64,000 nucleotides of DNA, from positions 24,567 through 88,566 of the forward strand of contig CAUFRO010000004.1 in assembly GCA_959027945.1 (NCBI GenBank), given 5' to 3'. The stretch comes from an uncultured Collinsella sp. (lineage in GTDB: Bacteria; Actinomycetota; Coriobacteriia; Coriobacteriales; Coriobacteriaceae). Position 1 is the stretch's first letter. Each line of letters begins with the position of its first letter. The position numbers and the translations under genes were made by a program. Positions 54,905 to 63,508 of this stretch are shown here, piece by piece. Below the pieces are notes generated by a model. That model saw only the letters and a list, made by a program, of their open reading frames with translations. It was not told the origin of the DNA and did no database searches.

Positions 54905-55596
54905 CGTCTTGTTCTTCAGCGCAGTATTGTGGGACAGATTTGCTGAGATTGGCGCCTTACACCGCAGAGCGCACGGAAGGCTCTCGATTTGTGTTCTGGC
55001 CCCAGAATACAGGGCCTGATACTTACCAACTGTGGCATGGATGTAACATCTGTAGAAATCAACCCTTTTGTTGTCGACCTTTGTAAGAAAAACACTGCCA
55101 TCAACTCTTTGGATGACGAAACTAGGGTGCTTGAGGGGAGCCTTTACTCCCCTCTGAGAGATGACTCATGTTTTTCGCTTGTCGTTGTGAATCCTCCGTT
55201 ACTGCCGATTCCGGATGAGATTCCTTATCCCTTCGTTTGAGATGGAGGACAATCGGGTCTGGATAAAACACTTCGTATTCTTAAGGGTGGCGATACGCAT
55301 TTAGAGAAAAACGGTAAATACTGCTAATAGGGGTGACGACGATGGTGCAGGGGCGACCCGCGATGCTCTCATCAATACGTCGGATACTTGGGAAATCAGG
55401 TCTAGATGCATGTATGATGATGCTGTGTGGCTATTCAATTAATCCGCGTTCCGAATGGGTGCAGGGTATAGCTGCGACATCGTATGCTTTTGACCCGGCG
55501 CGATACTCAGATATTTCTGAGGCGGTTGACGAAGTTTATACGCACTATGCCGCGCAAGGCGTTTCGGAAGTTTGCACATCTACGTTACGGGCTTAG
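54905..55596 (+). pseudogene. Broken class I SAM-dependent methyltransferase
   Basis: Motif I remnant LDLCSG (about 54983-55000), acidic strand VTSVEIN, catalytic NPPLLP and a C-terminal part NPRSEWVQGIAATSY, as in HemK-like N5/N6 methyltransferases. Lesions: TGA at 54944-54946, TGA at 55238-55240 (inside FV-DGG) and a one-base loss near 55320 before LLIGVTTMV. No start codon survives. It marks the left part of the accessory island. Confidence 0.75.
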
Positions 55597-55911
55597 GTTT
55601 CTTCAAGCGAGCAGGCCGGTTGCGTTATTTCGAGCGATTTTTCTAGTCTAGACGACAAAAGGCAAAGGATTTGATGGGTATAAAACGCGGACGTTTGTGG
55701 GCGGATGCTCAAATCTATTGTGGCAATCGGGCGGTTGAAAAAGATATTTCAACCGCCCGATTGCCAGGTTCGTCGGAGGAGATGTCCGATTCCGACTCTC
55801 TTGTAGGAAGAGCTTGAGATCGTATTGGCCCAAGGCAATCTTAAAGCAGTCTCATTGGCAAATCTTCGCTCCTGTTGTGTTGAGGTGTAAGGTATCAGTG
55901 ATTGATGTTTT
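55597..55911. other. Gene-free stretch with a strong hairpin
   Basis: Contains a perfect 20-bp inverted repeat at 55721-55740/55747-55766 with a six-base loop, long enough to act as a bidirectional terminator or boundary. Nothing else supportable was seen. Confidence 0.6.
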
Positions 55912-57564
55912 GTGGCGGGTAGATTGGGGCCTTCCTTGATTCGATGCGTTCTCTCGAGGTTCATCAGAGCAAAAGGGGCTTTCGTCTTCATTGCTATCAC
56001 GGTGATTGGAACCGCTCTCTCCTATGCCATGCCATACGTGAACGGGAAATTCTTAGATTTTCTTCTCGGTAACCGCAGCGAAAGAGACGCCGTACTCTTC
56101 GCGCTCCTGGTTGCGTCAATAGGAGTTTTCTCCACCCTCTTTACTTATTTTGCAGGAACACTTTCCATTCGCATAACCACGAGACTTTCCTTTGATCTTC
56201 TCAGGGAGGCCGTCTTGCGTTTTGAAAGAGACGATTACTTGGTGAGTCGGACCATCGATCCAGCCTATACAACGCAACGGATTATTTCCGACTCCAGCGT
56301 GGTCTCATCCTTCGTTTTGGCGAATTTTATCAGTGCGCCGCTGTCCATTGTAGCCATTCCCATCGTATTGCTTATCATATGGTCAATTGATTCAACTCTC
56401 GCGGTGTTTTCCATCATTCTCCTCATCGTGTATTTCTGTGTAATTACTGGGTTGAGGAAACTTTTGTATAGGGTCACGTATGAGAAGAAAGAGGCGGACA
56501 GCGCCTTTTACGCCGCAATTGCATCGCAGCTTAATCAGATTCTCAACATTCAACTGACATCTTCGTACGGCAAGAGCGAACAAGCGCTCGACGCTGGGTT
56601 TAAGAGCTATTTTCCCAAAGTTTTGCGCTCCGGAAAGCTATCATATTCTCTGACATCGCTCGATGGTCTTTTCGCAGCGTTGTTTCAAGCGGTGATACTT
56701 GTTGTTTCCGGAGTACGAATCATTAACGGAACTATGTCAATAGGCGAGTACACTATCATCGGTACATACTTCGCGGTTCTCTTTAAGACTTTGAAAAGTA
56801 TGATGTCATTGTTCAAATCCTATCAAGATGCCAAAGCATCATGGGATAGGACGGCTATCGCGACGAGAGAAAAGGAGAGATCGGGGTGGAATCGGACCGA
56901 TTTAGCTAAACTCGATGAAATAAATGACATTTCGGTATCTGATTTGGAATTCTCGGTTGCCCTTCCAGACGGATCTGTCCGAGAGGTCCTCGGCGGGTTT
57001 TCTTTCAAGTTTTCCGGTCCTGGTACATATTGCATAGTTGGGGAAAACGGAAGAGGCAAGACGTCACTTCTTTACTTGATGCTCGGGCTATACTCATCGA
57101 AAGGCAAAGTAAAATACAACGGCGTGCCAATCGAAGAATGCGACTTGGATTACATACGTGCGAGAGAGATATCGTGCTGCCCACAGTCGTGCTTCGCGCC
57201 GGACGAAACGGTGAAAGAGCTGTTAGAGTATTTCGACACGCCCTTTTCTTCCTATCACCGGGGTGTAGATGGCCTACTTTCGCTGGAAAACAGCGTGAAG
57301 GAGTTGCTCGGGAAACGTTGCTCCGCGCTTTCGGGCGGTGAGCTGCGCCGAGTGTACTTATGGTCGGCGATTTCACGCAAGTCGTCAGTTTTGGTACTCG
57401 ACGAGCCCACGACTGGGTTAGACGCTGTAAGCCGCGCCGAGCTTGCGGCCTATGTTAAGCGCAACAAGCAAAGCCAGCTGATCATCGTTGTCTCTCACGA
57501 TGACGAGATGGTCGGCGCGGTAGAAGGGGTAGTGGATTTAGGCAGCATGTACCAGGGTAAATGA
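55912..57564 (+). CDS. ABC exporter, membrane and ATPase domains fused
   Basis: 550 residues. N-terminal transmembrane domain with six helices (about 20-300) and C-terminal ATPase: Walker A GENGRGKTS (Lys383, Arg at a position often Ser/Ala), signature LSGGELRR, Walker B VLVLDEPTTGLD and H-loop VVSHDDE. No C39 peptidase domain. GC is clearly lower than in flanking host genes, consistent with transfer. It is the probable exporter of the peptides at 61000-61413, separated from them by an IS21-type element. The start is uncertain (GTG 55912; ribosome site weak). Confidence 0.8.
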   Translation: MAGRLGPSLIRCVLSRFIRAKGAFVFIAITVIGTALSYAMPYVNGKFLDFLLGNRSERDAVLFALLVASIGVFSTLFTYFAGTLSIRITTRLSFDLLREAVLRFERDDYLVSRTIDPAYTTQRIISDSSVVSSFVLANFISAPLSIVAIPIVLLIIWSIDSTLAVFSIILLIVYFCVITGLRKLLYRVTYEKKEADSAFYAAIASQLNQILNIQLTSSYGKSEQALDAGFKSYFPKVLRSGKLSYSLTSLDGLFAALFQAVILVVSGVRIINGTMSIGEYTIIGTYFAVLFKTLKSMMSLFKSYQDAKASWDRTAIATREKERSGWNRTDLAKLDEINDISVSDLEFSVALPDGSVREVLGGFSFKFSGPGTYCIVGENGRGKTSLLYLMLGLYSSKGKVKYNGVPIEECDLDYIRAREISCCPQSCFAPDETVKELLEYFDTPFSSYHRGVDGLLSLENSVKELLGKRCSALSGGELRRVYLWSAISRKSSVLVLDEPTTGLDAVSRAELAAYVKRNKQSQLIIVVSHDDEMVGAVEGVVDLGSMYQGK

Positions 57565-57793
57565 TGACAAGTGTAGTGCTACCCAACTGGCAGAGATAAC
57601 AAAAAGGCGATGCAGATGCACGTAGCATTCAGGCGGTTCGGACTCGGCGCCTTCACGCCATCGCAACGCTTTCAGATATAGTTCTCGTTCTCTTACTAAA
57701 GGAAACTTTAGTCTACGTCATCTTGTCGAGACAGAGGTGAAGCGAAGTGTTGTCGCGACGTATCTTGAGTCCTAGGCCCTTTCGACACCACCT
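57565..57793. other. Gene-free junction between exporter and IS
   Basis: Holds a small perfect hairpin ACTAAAG/CTTTAGT near 57695-57715 and partially paired sequence; no gene seen. Confidence 0.5.
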
Positions 57794-57920
57794 ATATTGC
57801 GAATCAGCACCGCCGCCCACCCGACCGAATATTGCCGTTCGGCACCGCCATTAAATGCCTTCCCGCGCATCCCCGTTACGCTCGGGCTGCCATGCAGTCC
57901 AGAGAACGAGGAGGTTCCAC

Positions 57921-59465
57921 ATGGCGAGAAGGATCAGGGCCAGGGAGGTCCTGAGGCTGAGGTCGGTGAACGGGCTTTCGCAGAACGCGATCGCCCGCAC
58001 CGCCCACGTCTCGAAGCACAGCGTCCAGGACGTGCTGGAAGCCGCGAGGGAGCGGGGCGTCTCCTGGGAGGACGTCGAGGGGATGTCCGAGGAGGCCGCC
58101 TACGCGCTGCTGTTCCCCGGCAGGGGCGACGCCGGGCCGGTGCACGCCGACCCCGACTGGGCACGCGTCCACCGCGAGCTCGCGAGGACCGGCGTCACGC
58201 TCAAGCTCCTGCACGCGGAGTATGCCGACGGGTGCGCGGAGGCCGGCGCGCCGTCGATGCCCTACGACAGGTTCTGCAAGCGCTACCGCCAGTACACGGT
58301 GTCGCGCAACGTGGTGAGCCGCGTCGGGCACAAGGCGGGCAGGAACATGGAGGTCGACTGGTCGGGGCCCACGATGCGGCTCGTGGACCCCGCGACCGGC
58401 GAGGTCAGGAAGGTGTACCTGTTCGTGGCCTGCCTCCCGTTCAGCCGGTACAGCTACGTCGAGCCGACGCTCGACATGAAGCAGGATACATGGCTGCTGT
58501 GCCACGTGCACGCCTTCTCCTTCCTGGGAGGCGCGACGCCCTGCATCGTCCCCGACAACCTGAGGACCGGCGTCACCGCCCACCCCAGGGCCGGGGAGCC
58601 GGTCCTGAACGCGGCCTACGAGGAGCTCGCCGCGCACTACGGCTCCGCCGTGATCCCGGCGAGGGTCAGGAGGCCCCGCGACAAGCCGAGCGCCGAGAAC
58701 GAGGTCTGGGCCGCCGCGACCTACGTGATAGCGGCGCTTCGCGACGAGGTGTTCACCGACATGGCGGCCCTCCGCGCCGCCGTCGCCCGGAGGGTCGCGG
58801 AGCACAACGACGCGCCGTTCGCCAAGCGCGAGGGCTCGAGGCGCGAGGTGTTCGAGGAGGTCGAGCGCCCGCTGCTGAGGCCCCTACCGGCCGAGCCCTT
58901 CGAGGTGTGCGAGTGGGTCTACGGCCGCAAGGTCCAGGCCAACTGCCACGTCGCGTACGCCCGCAACTACTACTCGGTGAGCCACCTGCTCGTCGGCTCG
59001 ACGGTCGACCTGCGCGTCACCGAGGGCAAGGTGGAGGTCTTCTCCGGCGGCGAGCGCGTGGCCACGCACCCCAGGTTCCCGTCCTACGCGAGGAACCGCT
59101 ACTCCACGCGCGGCTCGGACATGCCCGAGGGCAGGGCGTGGTCGGACTGGGACGCGCCGCGCATCCGCGCCTGGGCCTCGAGGGTCGGGCCCTCCTGCTC
59201 CGAGCTGGTGGACAGGGTGTTCGCCTGCCACGAGTTCGACGAGCAGGGCTTCAACGCCGCGCTCGCCGTGCTCAGGCTGTCCAGGCGCTACACCCCGGCG
59301 AGGCTCGAGCGGGCGTGCGGGATGGCGCTCGCGACCGGGAAGAGGTCGCCGCGCTACCGCGACGTCGAGCCCGTGCTGAGGTCGGGGCAGGACAGGGCGC
59401 CAGCCGGCGAGGCGTCCGGGGACTGCGGCTACGTGCGCGGCGCCGGCTTCTACGGGGAGGGGTGA
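57921..59465 (+). CDS. istA: IS21 transposase IstA
   Basis: 514 residues. N-terminal helix-turn-helix (QNAIARTAHVSKHSVQDVL), DDE catalytic core with Asp in EVDWSGP, Asp in VPDNLRTG and Glu in PSAENEVW, C-terminal Mu-transposase-like region. The frame is intact. Start ATG 57921 behind GAGGAGG. Confidence 0.92.
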   Translation: MARRIRAREVLRLRSVNGLSQNAIARTAHVSKHSVQDVLEAARERGVSWEDVEGMSEEAAYALLFPGRGDAGPVHADPDWARVHRELARTGVTLKLLHAEYADGCAEAGAPSMPYDRFCKRYRQYTVSRNVVSRVGHKAGRNMEVDWSGPTMRLVDPATGEVRKVYLFVACLPFSRYSYVEPTLDMKQDTWLLCHVHAFSFLGGATPCIVPDNLRTGVTAHPRAGEPVLNAAYEELAAHYGSAVIPARVRRPRDKPSAENEVWAAATYVIAALRDEVFTDMAALRAAVARRVAEHNDAPFAKREGSRREVFEEVERPLLRPLPAEPFEVCEWVYGRKVQANCHVAYARNYYSVSHLLVGSTVDLRVTEGKVEVFSGGERVATHPRFPSYARNRYSTRGSDMPEGRAWSDWDAPRIRAWASRVGPSCSELVDRVFACHEFDEQGFNAALAVLRLSRRYTPARLERACGMALATGKRSPRYRDVEPVLRSGQDRAPAGEASGDCGYVRGAGFYGEG

Positions 59466-59467
59466 GC

Positions 59468-60200
59468 ATGGACGTCAACGCGGAGACCGCCCGCAAGCTC
59501 AGGGAGATGGGGGCGGCCGAGCTGCTCGCCGCCCTCTCCGCCCAGGACGAGGCCGTGTGCGCCGGGATGGCGTTCGCCGAGCGCGTCCAGATGGCGGTGG
59601 ACGAGGCGCACTCCGACTTCATCACGCAGAAGGTCCGCAACCTGACGAGGAGGGCCGGCCTCAGGTACCCCGAGGCCGACGTCCGCTCGGTCGACTTCTT
59701 CGAGGGCCGCGGCCTCGACAGGGTGGCGGTGGCCGAGCTCGCGACCTGCGGGTTCGTCGGGCGCGGCGAGAACGTGGTTCTCCAGGGCCTCACCGGCACG
59801 GGCAAGACCTACCTGGCCTGCGCGCTCGCGAAGGCCGCCTGCGCCAGGAGGGTGAGGTCGTGCTACGTCCGCCAGCCCGACCTCGAGGACCTCTGGCGCG
59901 AGAGCCGTGACCGGCCCGGCGGCGAGCGCAAGCTCGTCCGCAAGTACGGGGCGTTCGGCCTGCTCGTGATAGACGAGTGGCTGCTCGAAGCCGGACACCG
60001 AGTTCAGGTCGATGCTGCTGGAGCTGATGGAGCTGAGGTACGGCACGGCCTCGACCGTATTCTGCACCCAGTTCAAGAAGAAGGACTGGCACCCGAGGCT
60101 CGGCGGCGGGGTGCATGCCGACGCCATCATGGACAGGATCGTGCACAACGCGGTCTGGGTCGACATGGGCGAGGCCAACATGCGGCAGCGCCGCGGATAG
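59468..60200 (+). pseudogene. istB: IS21 helper ATPase IstB, frameshifted
   Basis: Begins two bases after the istA stop. Walker A GLTGTGKTYLA and LLVIDEWLL are present, but the frame changes near 59986-59990, just after Walker B: the continuation (MLLELMELRYGTAS to DMGEANMRQRRG) is in another frame. Without the C-terminal half transposition is probably lost, unless it is produced by frameshifting. Confidence 0.88.
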
Positions 60201-60212
60201 ACCGGTAGCAAT

Positions 60213-60246
60213 AAAAAAGCACCGGGGCCAGTGTCGGCCCCGGTGC
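60213..60246 (-). terminator. Terminator at the right end of the IS
   Basis: 11-bp stem GCACCGGGGCC/GGCCCCGGTGC (60219-60246), followed on the minus strand by six T; blocks transcription entering from the peptide operon. Confidence 0.8.
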
Positions 60247-60281
60247 CCAAGCGCGATATCGGCGGTGCTGTTTCGCGATAT

Positions 60282-60704
60282 TCAACAGTGCTCAAGCGAG
60301 CAAATACTCAATCTTATTCCAGGTGGCTCAGTATCAGCGTGAGAATCGCACCAAAGTGTACTTACGATTCTCGTGTCCCACGGACAACATGAGCTGAGCA
60401 TTGAGGTTCCACCCTTTGCTGCAACTACACGGGGTTGGACGGCAATGAATATGCCGGGCCGCATACCACGCGCAGCGGGGGTCCATGTCCCAGTATGTTG
60501 CCTACAGCAGCCTCGATGTCCGCGCACACATCATCTCTGCCTTCGCGTTCAATCCATTTGCCGGAGAGTGCGAGGGTTGCCAGGCCGTAGAATTCGAGCC
60601 GAACAAATGAAATGCGGTATCAGCGCATAGGATTAAACTGACGATTGCTTTGCACTGAGAATACGCTTGGAAAGCCGCTATGGGTGGCGGCCCGGGTTAA
60701 ATAG
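60282..60704. other. Gene-free region between IS and peptide operon
   Basis: About 420 bases with a small GAGAATCG/CGATTCTC inverted repeat near 60333-60380. Short frames exist, but none has a ribosome site and coding character. Confidence 0.5.
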
Positions 60705-60749
60705 AGAAGCCCGTCCGATCACTTTCATGTGGCGAACGGTCGGGCTTCT
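60705..60749. terminator. Bidirectional terminator of the peptide operon
   Basis: AGAAGCCCG/CGGGCTTCT stem around a 27-base loop, followed by TTATT on plus and CTATTT on minus; lies 65 bases downstream of the last small gene. Confidence 0.6.
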
Positions 60750-60813
60750 TATTCCACTTGCCAATGCTCGGCTCATATTGGAAGAAAGCTACGCTAATGT
60801 TTGCGTGACACTC

Positions 60814-60921
60814 CTATTTTCTCCGAAGAAAGAGTCGGATAATGAAGAATAGAATTAAAAAAGGTGCCAGATATAACGCAAATATAAAGGCTAATCCAAC
60901 GAGACCTTGCAATAATGGCAT
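60814..60921 (-). CDS. 35-residue membrane peptide in the RiPP operon
   Basis: Very short gene with a strong ribosome site (GGGAGGAG two bases before ATG 60921). Product: MPLLQGLVGLAF, one long hydrophobic helix, then RLFLRRK at the C-terminus. It could be a self-immunity peptide, an exporter helper or a regulatory membrane peptide. Last gene of the radical SAM operon. Confidence 0.6.
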   Translation of the reverse strand: MPLLQGLVGLAFIFALYLAPFLILFFIIRLFLRRK

Positions 60922-60999
60922 AACTCCTCCCAGACACGAGATTTTGGTATTTGTTCCCATCTTATTCTGAATTGGACCAAATAGTTCCTAGCCACAAAA

Positions 61000-61179
61000 C
61001 TACTCGTCAACTGGATCGCACCAATCTGCTGGCAAAACACAGCTTGATTCTTTATCGACATAGCACCAATCCGCAACAGGGCACTCGGCGATGTCGTAAA
61101 AATTGCATATATCAACTCCAAGACAACAAGGCTCAACGGGAGGATGTTCATTTGAACCAACAGGATGGATATGCTTCAT
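61000..61179 (-). CDS. Cys/Asp-rich precursor peptide 2 (59 residues)
   Basis: Starts MKHIHPVGSNEHPP (leader-like), then a Cys-rich core: CCLGVD, CNFYD, CPVAD, CYVD, CVLPAD, CDPVD. Seven Cys; six are each followed by Asp after two to four residues. GAGGAG lies five bases before ATG 61179. It shares the leader start and core pattern with the 67-residue peptide at 61210. The pattern resembles Cys-X3-Asp ranthipeptide precursors whose Cys-Asp thioethers are made by SPASM radical SAM enzymes. Confidence 0.75.
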   Translation of the reverse strand: MKHIHPVGSNEHPPVEPCCLGVDICNFYDIAECPVADWCYVDKESSCVLPADWCDPVDE

Positions 61180-61209
61180 AACAGCTCCTCACCTTAATCC
61201 AATTAGAGA

Positions 61210-61413
61210 CTACGTTTGATCAATGCCACAGTGATCTACAACGCAGATGCTGCCGCCATCCATGTCATAGTCGCAGTAATCGTATGCACCACAGCCATCT
61301 GCTTTATCATAAACAGTACAGATGTCAGTAATGCCCAAGAGGCAGTCAAAAGACATCGGCTTCACGCCTGCCTCGTCGCCACTTCCTGGATTAATCGGAT
61401 GAATATGCTTCAC
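61210..61413 (-). CDS. Cys/Asp-rich precursor peptide 1 (67 residues)
   Basis: Starts MKHIHPINPGSGDEAGVK, then the core CLLGITD, CTVYD, CGAYD, CDYD, CVVD, CGID: six Cys each followed by Asp after two to five residues. Start GTG 61413 with AGGGAGG five bases upstream. It lies 170 bases downstream of the radical SAM gene. Substrate of that enzyme by inference; predicted product would carry up to six thioether rings. Confidence 0.78.
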   Translation of the reverse strand: MKHIHPINPGSGDEAGVKPMSFDCLLGITDICTVYDKADGCGAYDYCDYDMDGGSICVVDHCGIDQT

Positions 61414-61582
61414 GACTACCTCCCTTTGAGTGCAGAAAAACCTCAATATTGTGTATAACAAACCAAGATGTCTAGTTCACCATATTTCTAGAATGGTTTC
61501 GGCGAACGTAGCAATAAGCTTCGCAGACGGTAATCAGAAGAAGGAACACCTCCACAATGGTGACAGCAATGCGCTGAACCGC

Positions 61583-62941
61583 TTATTCCGATACAGTAGC
61601 TTCTCGTTGATTTTTCTCCTGCGAAGATGAGTGGCGGGAAATAAGGTCAAAAGCCATCTCGTAGCACATTTTTCTATATTCACATGATGCAGGGTGTAGA
61701 CTCTTGGGCAAGTAGCCGTGCTCGTCTGCAGCCTCCCAGCTACAGCCCCCACCACAGAAAGACCGAGCCCAACAGTCCGTACAGTCAATTCTTTTTTCGA
61801 CACCCTGACTCCAGTTTTCAATATACCTAGTTTCGTCAATTCCGGTGACGATGTTGCCCATTTTGAATCGCATCATCCCGACAAACCTGTGACAGGGGTA
61901 TACGTCCCCTTCGGGAGTCACGGAAATAAAACGCCTGCCAGCCCCGCATCCGACAAAGGCGATCCTGTTGCTCATAATCAAATCAACTGCAGTTTTCAAT
62001 GTTCTAAACAAGGGCTTTTCCCCTTGATCAATCTGTTTGAGATATTGATCCGCCAAATCTATTAGGCCCGCCCTGATTTTGTTTAATGAGTGTTCGTCGA
62101 GTTTGATATTCTCATCGAATGAGCTCACGGGCGAGAAGTAAATCCTTCTGAAGCCCATCTCTTTAAACTGAAGATAGTCTTCAACAAGGTTACAGTTATT
62201 ATTTGTTAAGGTCGCTCTTGCGCCGAAGGGGAACGACTCGGAAAAACGACGAACGTTTTTGTCGATATCGGAGAAAGAGCCGCCTCCCGTCTTGTACGGG
62301 CGCGATGCATCGTGCTTGCATCCTGTACCATCGAGACTAATCAGAACAGAAAACCCGTGCTCCTTGAAAGAATTCACAGCAGTGTCATTCAAAAGCGTTC
62401 CGTTGGTCGTAATAGAATAGGTAAAGTTTCTATTGGGGTATATTCTTTTTGAATAGTCGACCGTTTTCCATATCAGCGGCTCGTTAATCATGGGTTCCCC
62501 ACCAAAAAAGACGATCGCAAGCGTTTCGTTTTCCGATGAACTTGCGACGAGGTAGTCGACCGCCTTGAAGGCTATCTCGTCTGTCATCAGCAGAGGAGAC
62601 GTTCCATAATCTCCTTTACCGGCAAAACAGTAACTACAACCAAGGTTGCATGCATGTGAAACGTGGAGTTCGATGGATCTAAGTTTTCGAGGCGTGTCTT
62701 TTGTTAAGAAAGTCCGCTCAGACAATCGTTGATACTCATCAATGTCGTCTTCAAGTTCTGCTATGGTCGTTTGGTCGTAGCCTTTCGCAGCAAGTGACTT
62801 TGTTAGCAACTTCGAGTTGACCGTTCTTCCCGATGCTTCAAATATGCGAAGCGCATCTTCTGATGCTTGGTCAACCTGAAAGCAATTGCGAGTGACCTCA
62901 TCGAAGCAGTAACGACGATCACTTACTGAGAAAAAATGCAT
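61583..62941 (-). CDS. Radical SAM/SPASM peptide-modifying enzyme
   Basis: 452 residues. N-terminal region typical of RiPP maturases (MHFFSVSDRRYCFDEV), radical SAM core with CNLGCSYC (Cys98, 102, 105) and GGEPM, then a C-terminal SPASM domain with extra cluster cysteines in GCGAGRRF, VYPCHRFVG, CTDCWARSFCGGGC and CEYRKMC. Such enzymes form thioether or carbon bonds in peptides. ATG 62941 has GAGGA upstream. It heads the operon with two Cys-rich peptides and a membrane peptide. Codon use and GC are lower than host. Confidence 0.88.
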   Translation of the reverse strand: MHFFSVSDRRYCFDEVTRNCFQVDQASEDALRIFEASGRTVNSKLLTKSLAAKGYDQTTIAELEDDIDEYQRLSERTFLTKDTPRKLRSIELHVSHACNLGCSYCFAGKGDYGTSPLLMTDEIAFKAVDYLVASSSENETLAIVFFGGEPMINEPLIWKTVDYSKRIYPNRNFTYSITTNGTLLNDTAVNSFKEHGFSVLISLDGTGCKHDASRPYKTGGGSFSDIDKNVRRFSESFPFGARATLTNNNCNLVEDYLQFKEMGFRRIYFSPVSSFDENIKLDEHSLNKIRAGLIDLADQYLKQIDQGEKPLFRTLKTAVDLIMSNRIAFVGCGAGRRFISVTPEGDVYPCHRFVGMMRFKMGNIVTGIDETRYIENWSQGVEKRIDCTDCWARSFCGGGCSWEAADEHGYLPKSLHPASCEYRKMCYEMAFDLISRHSSSQEKNQREATVSE

Positions 62942-63508
62942 ACGTTCCTCAATTTCATGCTGGACTGGCACTAACCTTGTTTATTGTTGCGCAGCTATAA
63001 AAAACCACCAGCGGGGATTCGGTGTGCGGCCCAATCGGACTCCCAAAAGGTTCTATTTGAGACTGGCAAGCTTTGTGTTGTTGGCACTTCGACAGCGCTC
63101 TTTATTCCAACATGGAGCCTCGCAGTTTGAGTCGACTTGCCTCTGGAAGGTCCGATCTTAACTTGATTTAGGATGAAAACAGATTACAGGCGCGCTCCTC
63201 TAGAAAGAAAGGAAACCAATCGCCGCCTTTCACCAGGAAAGTTTTTATAGCCCACCTCGAGCAAAATGAAAGATGCGAGAGCGATTGGGGAACAACGCGA
63301 ATCTCCCCTTTTGGGTGGGAGCGAGCCTTCAGCCACCGGCGAACGACTCGCCCTGGTCAGAATCTGGAAGTGGTGCCGGGCCGCTTGGGCCTCCCCGGTG
63401 ACTTCGTGGGGCTTACCTGCCTGACGTCGAGGAGTACATCCGCAAGATTCGTTCCCTATGCCGTTTGCTCTCACGCCCGCCTTAGTTCCAAGTCGGGCGA
63501 GCCGCCGC
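62942..63508. other. Upstream region of the peptide operon, right island edge
   Basis: About 570 bases between the radical SAM start and the FHA fragment, probably holding the operon promoter (a TTTTTTATAG stretch on the minus strand near 63000). Only decayed sequence is visible beyond 63180; no gene can be supported. Confidence 0.45.

Larger units (their letters stand above)
57794..60281 (+). mobile_element. IS21-family insertion sequence (istB frameshifted)
   Basis: istA-istB pair flanked by imperfect terminal inverted repeats 57794-57815 and 60260-60281 (about 22 bp, two mismatches; ATATTGCGAATCAGCACCG at the left). A second, inner repeat at both ends is typical of IS21. The outermost ends may lie a few bases further out; no target duplication could be verified. 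Its GC is very high, above the island's. Confidence 0.85.

Noticed and set aside
60373..60630. 85-codon frame with several Cys next to the peptide operon.
   Set aside because: No ribosome site, composition not coding-like, and no similarity to the precursor peptides.
61480..61563. 27-codon frame with a hydrophobic segment between the radical SAM gene and precursor 1.
   Set aside because: No ribosome site at proper spacing for its GTG; more likely the promoter or leader region of the peptide gene.
63367..63470. Possible choloylglycine (bile salt) hydrolase fragment with GLPGD and SARFV.
   Set aside because: Too short, needs a frameshift, and the catalytic Cys region is missing.
63184..63474. 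96-codon minus-strand frame upstream of the radical SAM gene.
   Set aside because: No ribosome site and sequence appears to be decayed DNA at the island edge.
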